Source of the DNA: Ruegeria sp. R14_0
GTDB lineage: Bacteria; Pseudomonadota; Alphaproteobacteria; Rhodobacterales; Rhodobacteraceae
Direction: 5' to 3'
DNA: 64,000 bases
Assembly: GCF_017743975.1 (NCBI RefSeq)
Contig: NZ_JAGHRC010000006.1
Location: 62,001 to 126,000, forward strand
Part shown: piece after piece, positions 52,337-61,146 of the stretch
How positions within the stretch are numbered: position 1 is the stretch's first letter
Layout of the letters: every line of letters begins with the position of its first letter
Translations under genes and position numbers: made by a program
The notes under the pieces: model-generated
Databases searched by the model: none
The model's input: only the letters and a program-made list of their open reading frames with translations
What the model was told of the DNA's origin: nothing

Positions 52337-53404
52337 CTAATTCAGGTGCTTTGCGAGTTGCCTCAACAGTTCATTTGCATCCTCTTCAGATAGCCCTGGT
52401 AGTTGGACTCTAATTCGAACTTCGTCCGGTGAAAGTTCACCATGCAAAACCCCACCCCCGTCCAGTTTAACTGGCTTAAGTGGTTTGACCTGCTGTGGGC
52501 GGCCTCCTCGTACCTTCTTGGCATGGGGTTGAGGGGAAGCCTTCATCGCATCCTCCAAAACAGCCCACTCCGTCTTTGGGTCGAATACATCTGCCTCAGC
52601 GAGGGCCTCTCGTAGTTTCGTTTGTGCTCCTCCTCGCAACGCTGCCGCAAGTTTCAATCCGGCCTTTTCGGAGAGCGCCACAGGGTGCTGCAACAGGTCA
52701 CCCAGCGCTTCGTGAACCATGGCAAAGCTGCGCACCTTCGAACGTTTGGCTTTCGATGCAGCCGCGAAAAGCACGTCCACGGCGGCTTCTGTCGAATCGA
52801 ATATCCCCTGCCCTACTGCCAGCACGGCAATACGCCCACGCTCATATGGGCTTAGGTTGGAGCGCAGTTCGTTTTCCTCGACCATCGAAACGTAAGCGCC
52901 CTGCCCCGATCCGGCTTCTCGGACGAAAGCTGGAATCGACAAAAATCGCTGATCGGTTTGAGCAAGTCGACGGAACGCATCCAGGCGCCTGAAACCTGAG
53001 ATCAGACCAAAACCTTCGCCATTCCGTGTCACTTCAATTGGCGTCCTAAGCCCATGGACTCGCAGCGATTCAAGGAGTTCGGCCATCGCTTCTTCGTCTT
53101 CGACCATTCGATCTCGACGGATGTATTCTGCATCAATTTGATCTAACGGCAGCATCTCGGCGACAAGACCCGCGCTCTGAGCATCCCGCCACAGCGCAGC
53201 ATCATTTTGGTCTTTGGCCAGCGCGACGCGATCTGTGACCGTCGTCATGCCATTCAACGAAGCCGCCTCGGCCGCCACCTGCGCAATCGGCGGAGCGGAC
53301 GCTGTCGCATCAAATGGATTGAGTGAGGGTTTCGCCGCGAAACCGGCCTCCAGTTCCTCTAGCTTGGCCGTGTCGGGTGTTGCTAACCTTCTGCGTTTAG
53401 CCAT
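52337..53404 (-). CDS. parB: ParB/RepB-family partition protein
   Basis: A 355-residue ParB. The N-terminal AKRRRLATPDTAKLEELEAG is basic, followed by EMLPLDQIDAEYIRRDRMVE and LLESLRVHGLRTPIEVTRNG then FGLISGFRRLDAFRRLAQT, the CTPase and arginine-patch segment of ParB/RepB proteins (usual GERRxxA here is GFRRLDA). A helix-turn-helix region follows (LSPYERGRIAVLAVGQGIFD). The ATG at 53404 overlaps the parA stop by 8 bases. It binds centromere sites and, with ParA, separates copies of the replicon at division. No clear parS sequence was identified. Confidence 0.88.
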   Translation of the reverse strand: MAKRRRLATPDTAKLEELEAGFAAKPSLNPFDATASAPPIAQVAAEAASLNGMTTVTDRVALAKDQNDAALWRDAQSAGLVAEMLPLDQIDAEYIRRDRMVEDEEAMAELLESLRVHGLRTPIEVTRNGEGFGLISGFRRLDAFRRLAQTDQRFLSIPAFVREAGSGQGAYVSMVEENELRSNLSPYERGRIAVLAVGQGIFDSTEAAVDVLFAAASKAKRSKVRSFAMVHEALGDLLQHPVALSEKAGLKLAAALRGGAQTKLREALAEADVFDPKTEWAVLEDAMKASPQPHAKKVRGGRPQQVKPLKPVKLDGGGVLHGELSPDEVRIRVQLPGLSEEDANELLRQLAKHLN

Positions 53405-54782
53405 CTGCCTGTCCTCCAACTTGGGTATCACGCCACCAGCAGCCAATTAGAACCTCTTTGAACTCGGCATATGTCCGGTCAAAAGTTTCCCGGCCGCGTA
53501 CATAGGTTTCGCGATTAAAATCTCTGTAGTCGGCTTCGTAAATTCCATTCACTTGCTCACCCGCCTGCCCAACGAGAGCCGTGAAATCCTGTCGGTACGC
53601 ATTCATGAAATCACCGAAATAGGCCTGGATGACATTTGCCATGTCCGTTTGCTGGCTGGCGTCGAACCGCGTGATAATCGCACGGACCACGTCCCATTCG
53701 AACTTCAGCTCAGGAAGACCGGCGGCCCTTTGCGCGGCGTTCTCGCCATCTTCGATACTTGCAAACGTAGTGTAGAGCATGTCGAAAAACCGACCGGTTG
53801 AGTCAAATTCAAGGAAGGACGCACCGAGGGGGACCAAAAGAATATCTGCCGCTGCCAGAGCATTGATCGTTAGGTACCCAAGAGCAGGAGGAGTATCGAG
53901 AAAGACAACATCGTAGTCGTTCAATACACCACTTTCTTCTAAGAAGTTTGTTAGCCCATCCCACAAGGGCCAACTTCGCAAGCCCATCCGCCAGACGGGG
54001 ATCTGAAATTCAGCCCAATACAAATTCAATTGCGCACCAATCAAATCAATGTTGGGCCAATGCGTTTTTTGAATAACGTCACTCGGGGCTATTTTCAGCG
54101 CCTCTTCCAGTGTCTCATCGAGTGGAATTTCAGGCTGTCCGTTCACCTGCCGTATGTGGTTTTCCTCACGCACCGCTTGCGCGTAATCTTTGGCAATAAG
54201 AGGGAATACGGTTTGCCATTCATCCGCCACTGAACCTCCAAGTATCGAAGTCATCGATCCCTGGCTGTCCAGATCGATAACGAGGACCTTGTACCCATCC
54301 AAGGCCGAGGACATCGCAAGGTGCGCAGCTGTCGAGGTCTTTCCAACTCCACCTTTGAAATTCGCGACCGATACAACCTTTGCCGGCAAACCCTCGGGTC
54401 GATATGGCACGTATTCTTTAGTGCTGACACCTTCTGCTGCGAAGTGTTTTCTAAGAACCAAAACGTCTTCCAGCGTAAACCACTTTGACCCGGCCTCGCC
54501 TTCACCCTGTGGCAATTCCGGATTGGCCTTTAAAACGCGTCGCAAGTGTGCGGGAGCGACCGGAATAAGGTACTTTGTGATTTCCCAAATTGAAAAGCGG
54601 CGCAGACGTTTTTCACCGTCAGGCGCATAACCTCGGCGAGCAAGGTCCTCTCTTCCTTTGGCGCAGAATGCAGCGGCTTTCGCGAATCGTGATGTGCCAA
54701 TAGGATCGGGAAGCTTTTTTGCTGCACTCTCTGGATCTAGATTTAGATAAGGGGGCAGGGAAGGTGGGGTTGTCTTATTCAC
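53397..54782 (-). CDS. parA: ParA-type partition ATPase
   Basis: A 461-residue large ParA with an N-terminal DNA-binding region of about 160 residues (KRLRRFSIWEITKYLIPV and WFTLEDVLVLRKHFAAEGVS) and an ATPase core: deviant Walker A SVANFKGGVGKTSTAAHLAM, LVIDLDSQGSMTSILGG, and VFLDTPPALGYLTINALAAA. The N-terminal part suggests autoregulation of the operon, as in plasmid P1-type ParA. I chose the GTG at 54782 because GAGG stands nine bases before it; the frame runs on to 54881, but that part covers the nested inverted repeat in the promoter. It is the first gene of parAB. Confidence 0.9.
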   Translation of the reverse strand: MNKTTPPSLPPYLNLDPESAAKKLPDPIGTSRFAKAAAFCAKGREDLARRGYAPDGEKRLRRFSIWEITKYLIPVAPAHLRRVLKANPELPQGEGEAGSKWFTLEDVLVLRKHFAAEGVSTKEYVPYRPEGLPAKVVSVANFKGGVGKTSTAAHLAMSSALDGYKVLVIDLDSQGSMTSILGGSVADEWQTVFPLIAKDYAQAVREENHIRQVNGQPEIPLDETLEEALKIAPSDVIQKTHWPNIDLIGAQLNLYWAEFQIPVWRMGLRSWPLWDGLTNFLEESGVLNDYDVVFLDTPPALGYLTINALAAADILLVPLGASFLEFDSTGRFFDMLYTTFASIEDGENAAQRAAGLPELKFEWDVVRAIITRFDASQQTDMANVIQAYFGDFMNAYRQDFTALVGQAGEQVNGIYEADYRDFNRETYVRGRETFDRTYAEFKEVLIGCWWRDTQVGGQADG

Positions 54783-54798
54783 TGTCGGTGCCTCAGGT

Positions 54799-54842
54799 AA
54801 TGTTCGCCTTGCCGGCGTATATTCGGCAATGTAGCGAACATT
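54799..54842. promoter_or_regulatory. Nested inverted repeat at the parA promoter
   Basis: Outer arms AATGTTCGC (54799-54807) and GCGAACATT (54834-54842) are perfect; inside them TTGCCG (54809-54814) and CGGCAA (54824-54829) form a second perfect pair around GCGTATATT. It lies 17 bases upstream of the parA start and would form either a protein operator for ParA or an RNA hairpin in the leader. Confidence 0.65.
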
Positions 54843-54866
54843 TTTGTCCAAAGCTATCCTTAGATA

Positions 54867-54880
54867 TGTGGTTTTCCACA
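54867..54880. promoter_or_regulatory. DnaA-box-like dyad near the origin
   Basis: TGTGG-TTTT-CCACA is a perfect dyad whose right half, TTTTCCACA, differs from the DnaA consensus TTATCCACA at one base. It lies between the parA promoter and the AT-rich stretch that precedes the iterons, as expected for a Rep_3-type origin. Confidence 0.5.
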
Positions 54881-54939
54881 AAAATAGGAAAGGTGCTCGG
54901 TTTCGCCACGAAACTTCACGAATTCAAAGAAAAGTAGAC

Positions 54940-55020
54940 AACAAACTAGTTTGATTCTTTTTATCTGTTTAGATTCTTTGATGGCCAATAATAACATAAT
55001 AACAGTATGTTACATGAAGT
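54940..55020. other. AT-rich segment, probable unwinding region of the origin
   Basis: This stretch, for example TTGATTCTTTTTATCTG and ATAATAACATAATAACAG, is much richer in A and T than its surroundings and directly precedes the iteron array. That is the standard position for origin melting. Assignment is by position and composition. Confidence 0.5.
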
Positions 55021-55022
55021 TA

Positions 55023-55132
55023 GGTACCTGTATTCGGTAGCATTGGCACCCGAACACGGTACCAAAGGAACCCAAATGCAGGGGCAGAGGTCCCAGAATC
55101 CGGGAACAAGGGAACCGATTCTCGGTTTGTGT
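55023..55132 (+). repeat. Iteron array: five tandem 22-bp repeats (replication origin)
   Basis: Units start at 55023, 55045, 55067, 55089 and 55111, exactly 22 bases apart, each beginning GG-N-(A/C)CC and with CGG near positions 13-15 in most. A clearer further copy is at 55253-55274 (GGTACCCAAATCCGGG), and inverted copies sharing GGTACCC lie at about 55274-55295 and 55299-55320. These are the expected binding sites of the Rep_3 initiator encoded immediately downstream. Confidence 0.75.
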
Positions 55133-55361
55133 AAATTCCGAGGAAAACAGACCCTAAATCGAAGACCGTTAGGCGACTGGGCGGGGTTGGAACTTCCGAG
55201 TCGAATCCGAAATAGGGGCATTCTGGGGATAACTTGGGTTGGCGCGCATTAAGGTACCCAAATCCGGGATGTGGGCAAACCTGTATTTGGGTACCCAATT
55301 CACATTGCATGGCGGGTACCTTTCGTGCCAACAATAGTGAAAAGAGCAGTCAGGCAGAATC

Positions 55362-56621
55362 ATGCCAGAACCAAAAACCAATATGGAGAATCTCTCAGGC
55401 GCATTGCGTCGTGAGACCGTCAAAAAGAATGTCGCCGCGATTCACATCAGTGGCAAGCTGTCGCTGTTGCAGCGAAAGCTATCCAATGTTCTCTTGCTCA
55501 ATGCTTACGATGCGCTCACGTCGGCGCAGACTCATACAATCGACGCGCGCACCCTAGCGATGATGGTTGGTTATAACTCGAACGATTTTGATACGCTGCG
55601 CTCGAGCTTGCGCGCGCTTGCTGAAACAGTCGCCGAATGGGATATGTTGGATGAACAGGGTCGTCAGGAGTGGGGTGTTTCGTCTCTATTGAGTTTTGCC
55701 AAGCTGAAGAATGGGGTCTGTGAATATGCCTACTCTCCCGCGCTGGCGCAAAAGCTCTATGACCCCAAGATTTACGCCCTAATAAATGTGCAGATTCAAC
55801 GGAATTTCAGTTCCGGCCACGGTTTGGCGCTTTATGAAAACTGTTATCGCTTTGTCAGAACAGGGTCCACGGGTTGGTGGGCGCTGGATGTTTTTCGCAA
55901 GCTTATGGGCGTCGATGGAAGCGACTATTACGCTAGTTTTAAGCATCTCAATGCCAAAATCATCAAGCCTGCCGTTGCCGAGGTGAACAAAAGCTCGGAC
56001 ATTCTTATTGAACCGGAATTTCAGAAGAAAGGTCGTACCGTCACAGACATCCGCTTTCTGATCAAAGGGAATCCTCAAAAGGCGATGTTCGAAATTGACG
56101 ACGAAAGGGGCGTTCGCAACCTCGAAACGTACAAGACGCTGCGCAAGCAAGGCGTTTCCGACAGATTGGCGCGTCAGTGGATTTCCGAGCATGGCGAAGA
56201 CTATGTGCGAGAAAAGCTCGACTATGTCAGTGCTAAAGACGGCGTTAAGTCGACGGTTGGATTTCTCTCAGCGGCGTTACGCGATGATTATCGGTCGGCA
56301 GAAAAGGAACCGCCACCACAACCAAGTCCAGAGGCAATTAAGGCTGCGAAAATCAGAACAGCAGAGCAGGAAAGGCAAGACAGGGAATACGAGGCTCGAG
56401 CAGCAGAAAGAACAGAGCGCTCCAGAAAGCTCGCGATTGTGGAAGAAGTGGTTTCGCGGCGAAACCCAACTCAAAGAGACGCTGACAAAAGGTTGTTTAT
56501 GTCCAGCCTCGACAACGATCTCGACCGAGAGCATTTTCGAGCGCATGGCTGGCGCTCGGGGCTGAACGCAACCAAGATTTTTGATTTCTGGGAGGAATTG
56601 GAACCAGACGCGTTTACCTAA
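55362..56621 (+). CDS. Rep_3-superfamily replication initiator protein
   Basis: A 419-residue plasmid initiator. HISGKLSLLQRKLSNVLLLN then AYDAL is the first helix block of Rep_3/RepB-type initiators; SLRALAETVAEWDMLDEQG and ARTLAMMVGYNSNDFDTLRS belong to the first winged helix, and YENCYRFVRTGSTGWWALDV then FRKLMGVDGSDYYASFKHLN to the second. The C-terminal third is a charged coiled region. It should bind the iterons upstream, recruit DnaA and control copy number. Its place beside parAB makes this a complete replication and partition unit. Codon use is similar to its neighbours. Confidence 0.88.
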   Translation: MPEPKTNMENLSGALRRETVKKNVAAIHISGKLSLLQRKLSNVLLLNAYDALTSAQTHTIDARTLAMMVGYNSNDFDTLRSSLRALAETVAEWDMLDEQGRQEWGVSSLLSFAKLKNGVCEYAYSPALAQKLYDPKIYALINVQIQRNFSSGHGLALYENCYRFVRTGSTGWWALDVFRKLMGVDGSDYYASFKHLNAKIIKPAVAEVNKSSDILIEPEFQKKGRTVTDIRFLIKGNPQKAMFEIDDERGVRNLETYKTLRKQGVSDRLARQWISEHGEDYVREKLDYVSAKDGVKSTVGFLSAALRDDYRSAEKEPPPQPSPEAIKAAKIRTAEQERQDREYEARAAERTERSRKLAIVEEVVSRRNPTQRDADKRLFMSSLDNDLDREHFRAHGWRSGLNATKIFDFWEELEPDAFT

Positions 56622-56639
56622 GTTCTAATACTTCACGGC

Positions 56640-58946
56640 TCAACGCCGCTTCATAGCATCGCTCAAGGCATCTCCTATCGCGCTATTGCGTGCATTTTTG
56701 CCTTTTTTTGCGTATTGCGCATCTTTTCCTTTTGATCCGAAAGGACGCTTCTGTCGCGCTTTGAGTGCTCTATCTTGTTGCGCCGACGCCCCTCCATCTT
56801 TTCGCATAGTTAAGCCGATGCGCTTTCGAGGGACATCTACTTCGACAACTGTCACTTTAACGACTTGCCCAGTTTTTACAACGTCATGTGGATCTTTCAC
56901 AAACCTGTCCGCAAGCTGGCTGACGTGAACTAAACCATCTTGATGCACACCAATGTCGACAAAGGCGCCAAACGCGGCGACGTTCGTGACCGTTCCCTCC
57001 AACACCAACCCGGGTTTCAAATCTGTGATGCTTTCAATGCCATCCGTGAAAGATGCGGTTACGAAACTCGGGCGGGGATCGCGGCCTGGCTTCTCCAACT
57101 CCGCGAAAATATCCCGCACCGTCGGCAGACCAAAGGTCTCGTCGACAAAATCCTCAGCGCGCAATCTGGTGAGTGCCCCGTCATGCCCCATAATCTTGCG
57201 AATGTCCTGACCGCACACGGACACAATCCGTTTCGCAACGCCATAGGCTTCCGGGTGCACCGAAGAAGCGTCTAGCGGTTCTGATCCGTCACGGATTCTC
57301 AAAAAGCCCGCGCATTGTTCATAGGCACGCGGACCAAGACGCGCGACTTCCAAAAGCTGATTTCGATTCTGGAAAGCGCCGTTCTGGTCGCGGTGCAAAA
57401 CGATCGCTTCCGCTAGTCCCGGCCCAAGGCCCGAAACATGCGAGAGTAGGGGGGCGGACGCCGTGTTCAGGTCAACCCCAACCGCGTTTACAACATCTTC
57501 GATGACGGATGCGAGTGACTGCGATAGCCGATGTTGATCGACATCATGCTGGTATTGCCCGACACCGATCGACTTGGGTTCGATTTTGACAAGTTCGGCC
57601 AAAGGATCCTGCAAACGTCGGGCGATCGAGACAGCCCCACGCAGCGATACATCCAGATCCGGAAACTCCCGTGCGGCCAGTTCCGAGGCTGAATAAACCG
57701 AGGCCCCCGCCTCTGAAACGACAACCTTAGTCGGTGTTTTGACCGTTTTAGGCAAAAGCTTCAAAGCTTCCCCGACCATTTTCTCCGTCTCACGGCTTGC
57801 TGTCCCGTTGCCGATGGCAATCAGTTCAATCTTGTGCGCCGAGATGAGGTTCAGGATGGCAGCTTGCGCGCCACTTACATCGTTTTTGGGCTGAAAGGGG
57901 TACAGAGTGTCGGTGGCAACCACCTTTCCTGTAGCGTCAACAACAGCCGCTTTAACACCAGTGCGAATTCCAGGATCCAAACCCAGTGTGGTCCGTGCTC
58001 CGGCTGGTGCTGCAAACAATAAGTCTTTGAGATTACGAGAGAAAACGTGAATAGCTTCCTCCTGCGCCCGACTACGGAGGTCCGCCATTAGCTCAACCAT
58101 CATAGAGAGTGACAGTTTCACCCGCCACGTCCAGCCGGCCACCTTGCGCAGCCATTTGTCGCCTGGCGCGTCACTGCGCGTATGCAGATGAGCCGCCACC
58201 ATGGCTTCGGCACGCGCGGCCCCTGCTTCTGGTTCAGGGGCGATATCCAGTGTAACGACGCCCTCTTTCGATGCTCGCAACATGGCAAGCGCGCGGTGCG
58301 ACGGGGTCTTGGCCCAAAGCTCGGCGTGGTCAAAATAGTCGCTGAACTTTGCGCCGTCCTGTTCCTTGCCCTCGATCACTTTGGACGTAAGCAATGCTTC
58401 GCGCTGCATGAAGTCCCGCAACTCGCCTAGCAATGCGGCATTTTCGGTCAAACGCTCAGTTATGATGTCGCGTGCGCCGTTCAACGCATCCTTGGTCGTC
58501 GGGACGGCATCAGAAACATAAGCGTGTGCCAACGCCTCCGGATCTGCAGACCGGTCCCCCAGGATTGCATCTGATAAAGGTTCCAAGCCGTTTTCACGCG
58601 CAATCATCGCCTTGGTACGGCGCTTTGGTTTATAGGGCAGGTAGATGTCTTCCAACTGCGCTTTGGTTTCGGCCTGCGCGATGGATTTCGCCAGCTCATC
58701 CGTCAGCTTGCCTTGATCCTTGATCGAGCCAAGGATCGTCTCGCGCCGCGCCTCTAGTTCACGCAGATAGGTCAGTCGATCTGAAAGCGTCCGCAGCTGC
58801 GTGTCGTCCAGCCCGCCGGTCACTTCTTTTCTGTACCGTGCTACAAACGGGACAGTGGCCCCTTCGTCCAACAGCTTGACCGCAGCACCGACCTGTTCCG
58901 GTCGGGCGTTGATTTCGGTGGCGATGGTGCGGGCGATGCGGTCCAA
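56640..58946 (-). CDS. tex: Tex-family RNA-binding transcription accessory protein
   Basis: A 768-residue Tex protein. Domains in order: N-terminal helical region (TEINARPEQVGAAVKLLDEG, FVARYRKEVTGGLDDTQLRT), a YqgF-like RNase H fold (TLGLDPGIRTGVKAAVVDAT), helix-hairpin-helix repeats (HVSGLGPGLAEAIVLHRDQN) and a C-terminal S1 domain (LEGTVTNVAAFGAFVDIGVH then QDGLVHVSQL), with a basic tail. Tex binds nucleic acid and influences transcription and stress resistance. The start is TTG at 58946, strongly supported by AGGAGG five bases before it. It converges on the rep gene. It is normally a chromosomal housekeeping gene, which is notable here. Confidence 0.95.
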   Translation of the reverse strand: MDRIARTIATEINARPEQVGAAVKLLDEGATVPFVARYRKEVTGGLDDTQLRTLSDRLTYLRELEARRETILGSIKDQGKLTDELAKSIAQAETKAQLEDIYLPYKPKRRTKAMIARENGLEPLSDAILGDRSADPEALAHAYVSDAVPTTKDALNGARDIITERLTENAALLGELRDFMQREALLTSKVIEGKEQDGAKFSDYFDHAELWAKTPSHRALAMLRASKEGVVTLDIAPEPEAGAARAEAMVAAHLHTRSDAPGDKWLRKVAGWTWRVKLSLSMMVELMADLRSRAQEEAIHVFSRNLKDLLFAAPAGARTTLGLDPGIRTGVKAAVVDATGKVVATDTLYPFQPKNDVSGAQAAILNLISAHKIELIAIGNGTASRETEKMVGEALKLLPKTVKTPTKVVVSEAGASVYSASELAAREFPDLDVSLRGAVSIARRLQDPLAELVKIEPKSIGVGQYQHDVDQHRLSQSLASVIEDVVNAVGVDLNTASAPLLSHVSGLGPGLAEAIVLHRDQNGAFQNRNQLLEVARLGPRAYEQCAGFLRIRDGSEPLDASSVHPEAYGVAKRIVSVCGQDIRKIMGHDGALTRLRAEDFVDETFGLPTVRDIFAELEKPGRDPRPSFVTASFTDGIESITDLKPGLVLEGTVTNVAAFGAFVDIGVHQDGLVHVSQLADRFVKDPHDVVKTGQVVKVTVVEVDVPRKRIGLTMRKDGGASAQQDRALKARQKRPFGSKGKDAQYAKKGKNARNSAIGDALSDAMKRR

Positions 58947-59020
58947 GGGGGCCTCCTGAAGTCTGTTCGGAGGATCTTCTTAGCCAGCCCCACAGCCAAG
59001 GGAAAGAGGAGATAGGAGCG

Positions 59021-60043
59021 TTACACCTGCTCGGCCAAAACCAGCAGGTCATCATGCAGGGTTTTTGCTACTTCCACATATCCACGTGCAATATTGCGCG
59101 CCCGCGCAGAGAACCGTCTTTGCGAGGGCAGGCGGGCTCCTTGATCGATAATGTCGGCGAACAGATGCTCGGCACGTGCGTCATTCTCGGCGGTGCGGCC
59201 ACCGCTGAACTGGGCGGGGTCAAAGGCAAGAATGATTTCGCCATGATAGGGCGCGCCGCCCCGGCCTTCGGCATGTTCCATGCTCTCCAGGCTGGTCAGG
59301 TCGTCAATCAACGGGCCCGCCAGCAGTTCGATCATGATGGACAGGGCTGAGCCCTTGTAGCTGCCAAAAGTCAGCATCGCTCCGTCCATAGCAGCCTGCG
59401 GATCGGTGGTTGGGTTCCCTTCCTTGTCGATCGCCACGCCTTCGGGCAGGGGCTTGCCAGCGCGGCGATACAGTTCGATCTCACCGCGGGCAAAGGCGCT
59501 GGTGGCGAAATCAAACGTGAACGGGTCTTTGCCCCGGCGCGGCCAGCTGAACGCCAACGGGTTTGTCCCCAGGCTGCCTCGCGTCCCTCCGGCTGGCGCG
59601 ACCCAGCTGTGGCTCGGCACCATTGCCATCGCGGCCAAACCTTCTGAGGACAGCTGTTCTACCTCTGGCCACAGAGCCGAAAAATGAAAGCAATGATTGA
59701 TGGCCATTGCAGCCATACCATGCGCGCGAGTCTTTTCGATCAGAATGGGCAGGGCCTTGCGAAAGGCCAACAAAGACATGCCACCCCGCGCATCCACGCG
59801 CACAATGGCATTGTCCGAAGGCGCAACGACAGGGGCGATATGACCATCAATCTTGCCTGCTTTCATTGTGTCATTGCACATGAACAGGCGAAAGAGACCA
59901 TGAGATTGGCAATCGTCGATCTGACAAGTTGTCAGCATCTCGGTGATTGCGGCGGCATGATCCGGACCAAAACCAGCTTTCGTCAGGATAGACAGGCTCA
60001 GATCTTGGATCTCGTTCAATGTCAGTTTGACCGTCTCGCTCAT
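59021..60043 (-). CDS. Ldh-family (type 2 malate/lactate) dehydrogenase
   Basis: A 340-residue NAD(P)-dependent oxidoreductase of the malate/L-lactate dehydrogenase 2 family (YlbC/AllD/DpkA type). SILTKAGFGPDHAAAITEML and DDCQSHGLFRLFMCNDTMKA contain the conserved S-H-G catalytic region, ALPILIEKTRAHGMAAMAIN and SLGTNPLAFSWPRRGKDPFT the nucleotide-binding part. Family members reduce 2-oxo acids or cyclic imines (for example delta1-piperideine-2-carboxylate), or oxidise ureidoglycolate. Substrate cannot be fixed from sequence. The gene stands alone. Confidence 0.88.
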   Translation of the reverse strand: MSETVKLTLNEIQDLSLSILTKAGFGPDHAAAITEMLTTCQIDDCQSHGLFRLFMCNDTMKAGKIDGHIAPVVAPSDNAIVRVDARGGMSLLAFRKALPILIEKTRAHGMAAMAINHCFHFSALWPEVEQLSSEGLAAMAMVPSHSWVAPAGGTRGSLGTNPLAFSWPRRGKDPFTFDFATSAFARGEIELYRRAGKPLPEGVAIDKEGNPTTDPQAAMDGAMLTFGSYKGSALSIMIELLAGPLIDDLTSLESMEHAEGRGGAPYHGEIILAFDPAQFSGGRTAENDARAEHLFADIIDQGARLPSQRRFSARARNIARGYVEVAKTLHDDLLVLAEQV

Positions 60044-60117
60044 GCCCGGCTTCTCCCTTATCTGAGGTCAGATAAGGGATAGCGTGGTCTAGCGGACAAA
60101 GGAAACCCGGTTATCAG

Positions 60118-61062
60118 TTATCCTTGTGTTTCGGCTTGAATATAGGCAATGACGTTGACGATATCGGCGTCCTTTTTCAGGCCCCGAAACTGCATTTTGT
60201 TGCCTGGGACCGTGCCTTTGGGGTCCGCCAGGAAAGCAGCCATCGTTTCAGGAGTCCAAACGATCTCGGATTGTTGCAATGGCTCGGAGTACCGAAACCC
60301 ATCGGCTTGTCCGGCCTGTGCTCCGAAGATGTTGTGCAGCGAAGGTCCGACAGTGTGGCGATCGGCATCCAACTTGTGGCAGGCGCTGCATTTGCGGAAC
60401 ACTTTCTTCCCGGCTTTGATGTCGCCCTCAACGGCGGCGGCTAAGACGGTAGACTCTTCGGCGGGCGCGGCCTCGGCTTTTTTGTCATCGAGGTTAAAGA
60501 TCAAGCGTGCGGTTACCGGGACTGTTCGGGTGATACCCGGCAGGTCGGCCAATTGCATCAGCTTATCGATACCAGCATCAACACCTGCATCCTCGGTACC
60601 GATGAACACCATGTCATTGGTCGACACCATGACCGAAGTTTCAGAAAGACGTGCGACAAACATCTCGGCATCAAAGTCGACGTCTGTGCCTGCAAGCGAG
60701 AGCCGCGCTTCGGCATCGACAGTTGTTGTCTCGCCAACGCCCAGGGCTGAAACCTCTGACATGTCGAAATCAGCCGTCAATGATGCGGTTCCGGCCTTGC
60801 GGAACACAAATTCGATCATGCGTTCGTTGCGAATGTCGATGTTTGTTTCAACAGAGGATAAGTCAATTTCGATCTCGACCTTGCCATCCTGGCTCACTTG
60901 GCCAGAAATGTTTGTGAAGGAATTGACCTCTCCGATGGTGTCTTTCTTGATCGAGCCATAGGCCAGATGCGAGCCCTCAGGGGCCAGCGTCCACGTCTGT
61001 GCCAGAACCGGAGTTGCAACAATTGCCGACGCGATCGTTACTGCTTTCAACAGAAGTTTCAT
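60118..61062 (-). CDS. YceI domain fused to a class I cytochrome c
   Basis: A 314-residue secreted fusion. Residues 1-22 (MKLLLKAVTIASAIVATPVL then AQ) are a signal peptide; residues about 23-195 are a YceI lipocalin-like domain (WTLAPEGSHLAYGSIKKDTI, FTNISGQVSQDGKVEIEIDL); residues about 212-314 are a cytochrome c domain with FRKCSACHKLD (haem Cys225, Cys228, His229) and axial Met290 in NKMQFRG. YceI domains bind isoprenoids such as quinones, so the fusion could pass electrons between a periplasmic lipid quinone and haem. GGAG precedes the ATG at 61062; the longer frame has no ribosome site. It is divergent from an ECF sigma gene. Confidence 0.92.
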   Translation of the reverse strand: MKLLLKAVTIASAIVATPVLAQTWTLAPEGSHLAYGSIKKDTIGEVNSFTNISGQVSQDGKVEIEIDLSSVETNIDIRNERMIEFVFRKAGTASLTADFDMSEVSALGVGETTTVDAEARLSLAGTDVDFDAEMFVARLSETSVMVSTNDMVFIGTEDAGVDAGIDKLMQLADLPGITRTVPVTARLIFNLDDKKAEAAPAEESTVLAAAVEGDIKAGKKVFRKCSACHKLDADRHTVGPSLHNIFGAQAGQADGFRYSEPLQQSEIVWTPETMAAFLADPKGTVPGNKMQFRGLKKDADIVNVIAYIQAETQG

Positions 61063-61146
61063 TTCTTTTCTCCAACAGGTATGTAAATCCTGACCACACG
61101 GGCCCGGTCCGTGAATGACAAACACATACAGGTCGCGATTTATTCG

